10,868 nt of DNA. It comes from JACDAV01 sp036556145 (GTDB lineage Bacteria > Chloroflexota > Limnocylindria > Limnocylindrales > CSP1-4). Position 1 is the stretch's first letter; the number at the start of each line of letters is the position of its first letter. The stretch lies in contig DATBKB010000038.1 of NCBI GenBank assembly GCA_036556145.1, positions 1 through 10,868 on the forward strand, written 5' to 3'. A program made the translations under genes and the position numbers. Below, in pieces: positions 6,180-10,868 of the stretch. A model generated the notes under the pieces. That model made no database searches. It was not told where the DNA came from and was given only the letters and a program-made list of their open reading frames with translations.

Positions 6180-6826
6180 TGCTCGGTCAGCGGATCCTGC
6201 GTCGGTCGCGGCCCGCGCGGCCCGGCCTGGGCGGCTCGCGGCGATGCCTGCGCAACGGCGCGCGCGATGGCGGTGCGGCCGCTTCGCTCGGCGACCGTGC
6301 CGAGCCGGGCGGCGTCCTCGGCCGCCGGCAGCGCGTGGACCGCCGGCTCACGCCGCTCGAAGTCCTTGCCGCACCAGGCGCACAGCGACCAGTCGAGGCC
6401 GACGAGGCGCGAGCAGTTGGGGCAGACGCGGTTCAGCCTCGTCCGGCACGTGGGGCAGATGATCCACTCGTCGTTGATCCGTCTCGCGCAGGTCGGACAG
6501 CTCCGGATCGCCTCGACCTCCGCGAGGAGCGCCTCCTCGGCGAGGTTGCGCTCGTAGACCTCGCCGATCTTCTCCTGCGGCCGGACGATCCGGTAGACGA
6601 ACACCGCAAGCGGGAAGAAGATCGGGGTGAAGACGATGATGAACGCGGCCGCGAGGTACGGAAGGATCGGGTTCTCCGTCCGCAGCTGCATGTCGCGAAA
6701 CGCCCAGTACGCGGCCGCGAGCCAGAGGATGACGAAGTAGATGGCGACAGCCTGGATACCGGCCTTGACGAGCGGGTTGTCGAAGATGCCCGCGATCGTC
6801 TTGCCGATCTCGTCGAAGATGTCCAT
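6176..6826 (-). CDS. Membrane-anchored double zinc-ribbon protein, 216 aa
   Basis: Function unknown. A short amphipathic N-terminus (1-20) leads to two membrane helices (about 24-42 and 56-80). A charged helical segment follows (about 83-108, PQEKIGEVYERNLAEEALL), then two zinc ribbons: Cys110/113 with Cys124/127, and Cys135/138 with Cys149/152. The tail (about 160-216) is Ala/Arg/Pro-rich and probably disordered. With two helices, both ends should lie on the same side, most likely the cytosol where zinc ribbons fold. The start is ATG at 6824-6826, with a GGAGG 15 bases upstream, rather far. It probably begins a transcript from the extended -10 at 6906-6914 and is coupled to the CPBP protease by a 4-base overlap. 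It may be a scaffold or sensor, but nothing in the sequence gives a catalytic role. Confidence 0.88.
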   Translation of the reverse strand: MDIFDEIGKTIAGIFDNPLVKAGIQAVAIYFVILWLAAAYWAFRDMQLRTENPILPYLAAAFIIVFTPIFFPLAVFVYRIVRPQEKIGEVYERNLAEEALLAEVEAIRSCPTCARRINDEWIICPTCRTRLNRVCPNCSRLVGLDWSLCAWCGKDFERREPAVHALPAAEDAARLGTVAERSGRTAIARAVAQASPRAAQAGPRGPRPTQDPLTEH

Positions 6827-6905
6827 CCGGCTGGCAGTCCGCCTCCGTGCGACGTCGGCCCGACCTCGTCGAGGGACTCGCCCTCGCGCCGACGGCGACT
6901 CGGGC

Positions 6906-6914
6906 AGTGTATCA
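6906..6914 (-). promoter_or_regulatory. Candidate extended -10 promoter
   Basis: On the minus strand TGATACACT gives an extended TGn followed by TACACT, in the 134-base gap before the 216-aa zinc-ribbon gene. No convincing -35 is seen, as is common for extended -10 promoters. The predicted leader is about 70 bases. It lies just after the hairpin at 6935-6953, consistent with a boundary between two transcripts. Confidence 0.4.
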
Positions 6915-6934
6915 GGGGCAACGGGTCGTTCCGG

Positions 6935-6953
6935 CGCGGCCTTCCCGGCCGCG
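6935..6953 (-). terminator. G+C-rich hairpin after the 405-aa gene
   Basis: CGCGGCC and GGCCGCG form a perfect seven-pair stem with a five-base loop, starting about seven bases after the TGA of the 405-aa gene on the minus strand. There is no T-run, so termination would be of the stem-only type proposed in some high-G+C bacteria. Its position between a stop codon and a candidate promoter supports the call. Confidence 0.4.
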
Positions 6954-6960
6954 ACGCGGG

Positions 6961-8178
6961 TCAGACGCCGGTCTCGTCCTCGGCGTGACGGTCGCGGACG
7001 GCGAGGATTCCGCCGACGATCATGAGGAGAGCCCCGGTGACCTCGGCGAGCGCGCCGAGCAGGGCCCCGAAGCCGTCGAGCAGGTACGGCCAGACGACGC
7101 CCAGCAGGAGTCCGCCGAGCACCAGCCCGAGGACGCCGCTCCGGATCCAGACAGGCACGCGGTTCGGCAGGACCGACAGCGCCAGGGTGAACGCCGTGAG
7201 CAGCAGGATCAGGAGGTGTGACGGCGTCGCCAGGCCCCAGCGGTCGAGGTAGCCGAAGCCGCTCGTGAACGGGATGATGTTCGACCACGGCAGGAGGAAG
7301 CCCGCGACCGCGGCCGCCGAGCCCGCGGCGACGAGCCAGCCGGGCAGTGAGTCCGGCGTCTCGAACGGCAGGTCGGCGAACATCGACAGGCGGCCGGTAG
7401 CGGGCGGCTTCGCGGCCTGCGCCACGGGTTCGGGACTCGCGGGGATCTCGCCCGGCCATGTCGGCTCGGGGCGGGCCGTTGCCGGCGAGTGGCTCAGCTG
7501 GACCCGGGGTAGCCCCGACTCGCGAGCCGTGAAGCGGCCGGACGGCGGAAGGTAGGAGCCGGGCGGGGCCTCCGAGGGCGTCTCGTGGGTCGCCGGGGGA
7601 GTCTGGGACCACTCCGTCCCGCCGCTTCCGGAGCCGCCGGCCCACCTGGGCAGGTTCGTTCCGGGCCGTCCGACCCGGGCATGGCCGTTGCCGGCGCTAC
7701 CGGCCGGACGATCGTCGTCGGCCTCGTCCCACGCGACGTTGGCCGGTCGCTGGACGCCGTCGCGTCGCCACGGTGAGGCGCCGCCGATCGAGGGCGCCGG
7801 CCAGTCGGTGATCGGCAGCGACGGCGGCTGGCCGGCGGCGCGTCCGGGATCCGAGGGCGCCGGGTCGAGCCTCGCAGCGAGCGTCACCGCGCCGATGCGG
7901 GACGGAGCCAGGCCTGGAAACGGCGCGGCGGGCCCGGCCGGGGCCGCGGGCGCTGCGGCCTCGGACGCCGGGCCGGGTCGTGATGCGCCGACGGCAGCCG
8001 GCTGCGCCTCGCTCACCGGTTCCTGCTTGGGCCGCCGGCGTGACTTGGCCGGCGTGGGCGCGGCCGCGGGGCGACCCCCGGCGACCGAGGCGAGGAGGGC
8101 ACCGCACGACGGGCACGACAGTCGGCCGTACGGCAGCTCGTTGCTGCACTCCGGGCAGACGACGGTCTTCGTCGACAA
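6961..8178 (-). CDS. Zinc ribbon, disordered linker and four-helix membrane protein, 405 aa
   Basis: Function unknown. The N-terminus carries a four-Cys zinc ribbon (Cys8, Cys11, Cys22, Cys25). Residues of about 35-265 are Pro/Ala/Gly/Ser-rich, low in hydrophobics and probably disordered. The C-terminal 135 residues hold four membrane helices (about 280-297, 318-337, 344-364 and 370-394) joined by short loops, one with aromatic residues (GFGYLDRWG near 308-316). The last residues are acidic (RHAEDETGV). The start is TTG at 8176-8178: it begins just before the first Cys and has GGGAGG eight bases upstream; no ATG or GTG fits better. It lies 41 bases after the 356-aa membrane gene, probably in one transcript, and is followed by a hairpin. 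The layout suggests a cytosolic zinc module on a flexible tether. The partner is unknown. Confidence 0.87.
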   Translation of the reverse strand: MSTKTVVCPECSNELPYGRLSCPSCGALLASVAGGRPAAAPTPAKSRRRPKQEPVSEAQPAAVGASRPGPASEAAAPAAPAGPAAPFPGLAPSRIGAVTLAARLDPAPSDPGRAAGQPPSLPITDWPAPSIGGASPWRRDGVQRPANVAWDEADDDRPAGSAGNGHARVGRPGTNLPRWAGGSGSGGTEWSQTPPATHETPSEAPPGSYLPPSGRFTARESGLPRVQLSHSPATARPEPTWPGEIPASPEPVAQAAKPPATGRLSMFADLPFETPDSLPGWLVAAGSAAAVAGFLLPWSNIIPFTSGFGYLDRWGLATPSHLLILLLTAFTLALSVLPNRVPVWIRSGVLGLVLGGLLLGVVWPYLLDGFGALLGALAEVTGALLMIVGGILAVRDRHAEDETGV

Positions 8179-8186
8179 CGGGCGAA

Positions 8187-8192
8187 CCTCCC
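8187..8192 (-). promoter_or_regulatory. Shine-Dalgarno deciding a TTG start
   Basis: GGGAGG on the minus strand lies eight bases before TTG at 8178. This strong, ideally spaced site is the main reason to start the 405-aa protein at TTG. A six-pair inverted repeat (8195-8200 with 8206-8211) lies directly upstream in the same 41-base gap. Confidence 0.7.
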
Positions 8193-8219
8193 TGCCGCCC
8201 GCCGTGGGCGGTCGAGCGG

Positions 8220-9290
8220 CTACACGGTGCCAGACGACCCGGAGGCCGACCAACCACCCGGACGGGGGCTGGCCGAACCGCCGATGGTCCCGACCTCGAC
8301 CCTGACCGGAGTCCGGTGCCGCAACCACTCGGCGGTCCAGGCGTGGCTGCGCCAGCTCGCCACCCCGGCCGCGAGCGCCAGCCCGCCCAGCCAGAGTCCG
8401 ACGAACGCGCCGATCGAGGCCACGACCGCCGGGCCGTTGTCGACCGTCCGCAGGACGTAGCGGGCCCACGACCACCCGGCCCAGGCGCCGGCGAGCGACG
8501 GCCCCAGCGACAGCAGGAGTCCGGCGGTCGTGAGGGCGAGCGTGGCCCACGCCGACGGTCGTCGGATGAGGTCGCGGTAGCCGCTCGCGAAGGCGCCCGC
8601 CAGCGAGCGCGAGCCTGGGTCGAGAACGAGGGAGCGCTCCGCGAGGCTGCCGGCCGCCTCCCCGACGAGCCACGCGACGGCCACGGCGAGGAGTGCGTCC
8701 GGCACGGCGCTCGCGATCCTGACGACCAGCGGGCTCACGACCTCGAGCGGGTTCGTCAGCTCCAGGTAGGTCGCCTCGTAGATCCGGCCGGCACCCCATG
8801 CGAGCGCGATGGCGAGCGGCGCGTGCGCCGCGAGCCGGACGATGAACACGTTCGCGACGAGGGCTCGGCCGGCGTCGGGCGCGGCCGTAGGGACGGTGGC
8901 GCCGGGGACGTCGGTGACCTCCGTGGGGACCATCTCCTCGTTCGACGCGCCGCGGCGGATGAGCTCCACATCGGCCCACGCGCCGACGAGTCCCCCGGCA
9001 ACGATCCACGCGAGCACGGCCGTGACACCCACGAGGGCAAAGCCGACGAAGCCCGCGGAGAGGATCCCGAAGTAGAACGGCACGAGCCACGGGGCGATGA
9101 CGTTGCTCACCCCGGCCGGCGTCGGGATGACCATGATCGGCGCGACGAAGAGGATGAGCCCGCCACGCGCGAGAAAACCGGCGAGCGCGACTGGCCACGT
9201 CGCGGGCGACGAGAGTGCGCCGAGGACGCCGCCGACCATGGCCGACCGCCACGACACGCGGTCGGCGGGGGACGAGACCACGTCGCTCAT
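8220..9290 (-). CDS. Multi-spanning membrane protein of unknown function, 356 aa
   Basis: I do not recognise the family. About seven membrane helices are visible, near residues 33-55, 68-88, 84-108, 147-167, 187-209, 247-268 and 288-311. Between the third and fourth lies a polar loop of about 35 residues with Glu and Asp (110-142). Another loop (210-246) contains Arg-rich YRDLIRRPSAW at 238-248. The C-terminus (about 318-356) is polar, with Ser/Gly/Pro. No transporter or enzyme signature is seen. The start is ATG at 9288-9290, whose ATGA overlaps the stop of the 152-aa gene, indicating coupled translation. The 405-aa zinc-ribbon membrane gene follows after 41 bases. Small residues dominate the helices, and a role as a membrane scaffold or permease-like component is possible but not shown. 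Confidence 0.85.
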   Translation of the reverse strand: MSDVVSSPADRVSWRSAMVGGVLGALSSPATWPVALAGFLARGGLILFVAPIMVIPTPAGVSNVIAPWLVPFYFGILSAGFVGFALVGVTAVLAWIVAGGLVGAWADVELIRRGASNEEMVPTEVTDVPGATVPTAAPDAGRALVANVFIVRLAAHAPLAIALAWGAGRIYEATYLELTNPLEVVSPLVVRIASAVPDALLAVAVAWLVGEAAGSLAERSLVLDPGSRSLAGAFASGYRDLIRRPSAWATLALTTAGLLLSLGPSLAGAWAGWSWARYVLRTVDNGPAVVASIGAFVGLWLGGLALAAGVASWRSHAWTAEWLRHRTPVRVEVGTIGGSASPRPGGWSASGSSGTV

Positions 9291-9745
9291 CGGCGCCGCA
9301 AGCCCTCGAGGGCGCCGGCAAACGCGTCGAGGACGAGCTCGGCGAGCGCGTTCGGGGTGACCGTCCCCGCACGTGCCGGCTCGAATTTGAACGCGGCGCG
9401 GACCGCGATGGGGTTCCGCCAGGGCCGGCTCGGGTCGTCCGGCGGGACGACGGGCGCGAGCCGGATCGCGAGGCGGCCGCCCTCCTCGAGGATCCAGCCG
9501 GACAGCGTCGCGGCGATCGACGCACCGAGGCGGGCCACCGGCGGATCGGGCGGCGGGCCGGCGGCGGGTGCGACGTCGGCGAAGGTCGCCACACCGTCCT
9601 CGTCGGCCGCCCACGCGACCGCGAGCCACCAGCCGTCGGGTCCCACCGAGGGCCGCCCCAGCCCGACGGTCAGCCGCCGGTCGTCGAGCCGCAGCTCTCG
9701 CTCGCGAACGAAGGAAGGTCCCGGCGGCGGGAGTCGGACGGGCAT
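9287..9745 (-). CDS. Hypothetical protein, 152 aa
   Basis: No recognised family. It is soluble with no signal or membrane helix. Predicted strands alternate with Pro-rich turns: LRLDDRRLTVGLGRP (18-32), GWWLAVAWAADEDG (38-51), GGRLAIRLAPVV (89-100). A helical C-terminus follows (about 132-152, ALAELVLDAFAGALEGL). The conserved-looking Trp pair at 39-40 and PSRPWRNPIAVRAAFKFEP (105-123) may form the core. The start is ATG at 9743-9745; a seven-pair inverted repeat occupies the ribosome-site region, and no Shine-Dalgarno is well placed. It overlaps the 356-aa membrane gene by 4 bases, so the two products may work together. The zinc-ribbon gene upstream ends 59 bases away. That it is a gene is supported by the coupling and by uninterrupted coding character. 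Confidence 0.75.
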   Translation of the reverse strand: MPVRLPPPGPSFVRERELRLDDRRLTVGLGRPSVGPDGWWLAVAWAADEDGVATFADVAPAAGPPPDPPVARLGASIAATLSGWILEEGGRLAIRLAPVVPPDDPSRPWRNPIAVRAAFKFEPARAGTVTPNALAELVLDAFAGALEGLRRR

Positions 9746-9748
9746 CGT

Positions 9749-9767
9749 CGCGAGGATAGCCCTCGCG
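9749..9767 (-). other. Hairpin over the ribosome-site region of the 152-aa gene
   Basis: CGCGAGG and CCTCGCG pair perfectly (seven pairs, five-base loop), ending three bases before the ATG at 9745. On RNA the stem would bury the only GAGG near this start. It may therefore lower initiation or make it depend on translation from upstream. It may also be chance in G+C-rich DNA. Confidence 0.35.
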
Positions 9768-9804
9768 GTCGGTACGAGGCCGGGATCCGGTCTCGCGTTC
9801 GGGA

Positions 9805-10287
9805 TCAGGCGGGCGGCGGCCCGGCCTCGTCCTGCGCGGCCGATGGAGCCGTGGGGGATGCCGTCGGCGCCGGCGAGACACTTGCCCGTCGAGCGCGCGC
9901 CTCGGCCTCGGACTCGGCGGCGATCGACTCGGCCTCCGCGCTGAGGTTCGCGACCTCGGCCGCGATCTCGAGCCGGAGCATCTCGCGCCGGACCTCCGGC
10001 GGTGGCGGTCCGAGGGAGCCCGGCCGTGCCGGCACCTCGTCGGGCTCGGGATAGTCGCCGCTGATCCAGGAGAGCATCCGGCTGCGGCGAGGCGGCGTCG
10101 TCCCCCGCGCGGCGCGGGCGATGGCCTCCGGGTCGAGGGCCGTGACGCCGGGAAGGGTCGCGTCGTTGTCGCCGACGAGCGTGGCGCCGCAGGCGGGGCA
10201 GGTGTGGAGCGCAGGGGCGATCTCGGCGGAGCACCATGGGCAGTGCTCGACCGCGCCGGTGGGCAGACCGCGCACCTCGTCGACCAT
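9805..10287 (-). CDS. Small zinc-ribbon protein, 160 aa
   Basis: Function unknown. A four-Cys zinc ribbon sits at the N-terminus (Cys16, Cys19, Cys30, Cys33; CPWC and CPAC knuckles). A linker with Arg/Pro and SWISGDYPEPDEVPARPG (73-90) follows, then a charged Ala/Glu-rich helix that may form a coiled coil (about 97-132), and an Ala/Pro/Ser tail. There is no membrane segment. The start is ATG at 10285-10287, close before the ribbon; the Shine-Dalgarno is weak. It follows guaA by 56 bases with no clear terminator, so read-through from guaA is possible. It is the first of three zinc-ribbon genes on this strand. It may be an adaptor that recruits a partner through the ribbon, but that is inference. 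Confidence 0.82.
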   Translation of the reverse strand: MVDEVRGLPTGAVEHCPWCSAEIAPALHTCPACGATLVGDNDATLPGVTALDPEAIARAARGTTPPRRSRMLSWISGDYPEPDEVPARPGSLGPPPPEVRREMLRLEIAAEVANLSAEAESIAAESEAEARARRASVSPAPTASPTAPSAAQDEAGPPPA

Positions 10288-10343
10288 CGGAGCCCGACTC
10301 TACCGGCCCGTCAGGCCCACGGCACTACCCGTTAGTACCCCTG

Positions 10344-10868
10344 TCACTCCCATTCGATGGTCGCAGGCGGCTTCGAGGAGATGTCGTACACGACCCGGTT
10401 GACGCCGGGAACCTCGTTGACGATCCGGGACGAGATCTTGCCGAGCACCTCGTACGGCAGCTTCGCCCAATCGGCCGTCATCCCGTCCTCGGAGGTGACC
10501 GCCCGGATCGCGACGACGTTCGCGTACGTCCGGCCGTCGCCCATGACCCCGACCGACCTGACCGGGGTGAGGATCGCGAAGCTCTGCCAGAGGCTCCGGT
10601 AGAGACCGGCCGCCTTGATCTCGTCGATGACGATCCAGTCTGCTTCGCGGAGCGTGTCCAGCCGCTCCGCGGTGACCTCGCCGATGATCCGGATCGCGAG
10701 CCCGGGGCCGGGGAACGGCTGTCGAAGCACCATCGCCTCGGGCAGGCCCAGCTCGAGGCCGACGGCGCGGACCTCGTCCTTGAAGAGGTAGCGCAGCGGC
10801 TCGATGAGCTGGAACCGGAGGTCGGCCGGAAGCCCGCCGACGTTGTGATGCGTCTTGATCTTCTGGGC
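10344..10868 (-). CDS. guaA: GMP synthase (glutamine-hydrolysing), C-terminal part
   Basis: Converts XMP to GMP with glutamine and ATP, the last step of guanine nucleotide synthesis. Only the last 174 residues are in the window; the amidotransferase and PP-loop ATPase domains lie beyond base 10868. Seen: KTHHNVGGLPADLRFQLIEP (visible residues 5-24), LFKDEVRAVGLELGLP (28-43), the signature RQPFPGPGLAIRIIGEVT starting near residue 49, and the canonical C-terminus YDISSKPPATIEWE. These define the GuaA dimerisation domain, which also contributes to XMP binding. The family conservation leaves no reasonable alternative. The promoter and start are outside the window. A zinc-ribbon gene of unknown function follows after 56 bases; a functional link is not implied by anything seen. 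Confidence 0.97.
   Translation of the reverse strand, partial: AQKIKTHHNVGGLPADLRFQLIEPLRYLFKDEVRAVGLELGLPEAMVLRQPFPGPGLAIRIIGEVTAERLDTLREADWIVIDEIKAAGLYRSLWQSFAILTPVRSVGVMGDGRTYANVVAIRAVTSEDGMTADWAKLPYEVLGKISSRIVNEVPGVNRVVYDISSKPPATIEWE

Noticed and set aside
5223..6557. Plus-strand open frame of 444 codons opposite the CPBP gene
   Set aside because: It is antisense to a protein with all CPBP motifs. The translation is dominated by Glu, Arg, Asp and Gln without domain character.
8195..8211. Six-pair inverted repeat in the gap before the 405-aa gene as a terminator
   Set aside because: There is no T-run and it lies directly before a strong ribosome site. Short stems like this are expected by chance at this base composition.
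6961..9594. Very long minus-strand open frame of 877 codons
   Set aside because: Only its last 405 codons are a gene. The upstream part is the wrong frame of the 356-aa and 152-aa genes and is Arg/Pro-rich. The TTG at 8178 has its own ribosome site.
7980..9944. Plus-strand open frame of 654 codons opposite several unknown genes
   Set aside because: The minus-strand genes here show membrane helices, a zinc ribbon and a stop/start overlap. The plus frame is Arg/Gly/Pro-rich with no recognisable domain.
10288..10343. Possible promoter or terminator between guaA and the 160-aa zinc-ribbon gene
   Set aside because: A GTGACA resembling a -35 lacks a -10 at proper spacing, and the GGCC pairs form only four-base stems with no T-run.

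Overview
The window is bacterial chromosomal DNA of visibly very high G+C. It has tightly packed genes, several GTG and TTG starts, and 4-base stop/start overlaps. I infer a high-GC, possibly Chloroflexota-like or actinobacterial lineage. Nothing in the sequence fixes the phylum, so treat this as a weak guess. I see no RNA gene, insertion sequence, CRISPR array or phage gene. All genes but one lie on the minus strand.

Reading minus-strand genes in transcription order (high to low coordinates), the right edge holds the C-terminal part of guaA (GMP synthase). Four unrecognised genes follow: a small cytosolic zinc-ribbon protein (160 aa), a 152-aa protein, a multi-spanning membrane protein (356 aa, start overlapping the previous stop as ATGA) and a 405-aa protein with an N-terminal zinc ribbon, a long disordered linker and four membrane helices. 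A G+C-rich hairpin follows this last gene. After a candidate extended -10 promoter comes a second run: a membrane-anchored double zinc-ribbon protein (216 aa), a CPBP-family intramembrane protease (start overlapping as TTGA) and radC.

The only plus-strand gene encodes an unrecognised 281-aa protein. It converges on radC and diverges from mreB. On the far side lies mreB-mreC, the cytoskeletal filament and membrane scaffold of the cell-elongation machinery. mreC is followed not by mreD but by rmlA and the start of rmlB, the first two enzymes of dTDP-L-rhamnose synthesis, coupled by a GTGA overlap. The window ends inside rmlB.

Functional themes: the left third joins cell-shape control with nucleotide-sugar supply for surface glycans. 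The central and right part is a run of zinc-ribbon and membrane proteins with a CPBP protease, whose joint role is unknown and which is the best candidate here for an undescribed system. The common radC-mreB-mreC order is still visible but is interrupted by the opposite-strand 281-aa gene.
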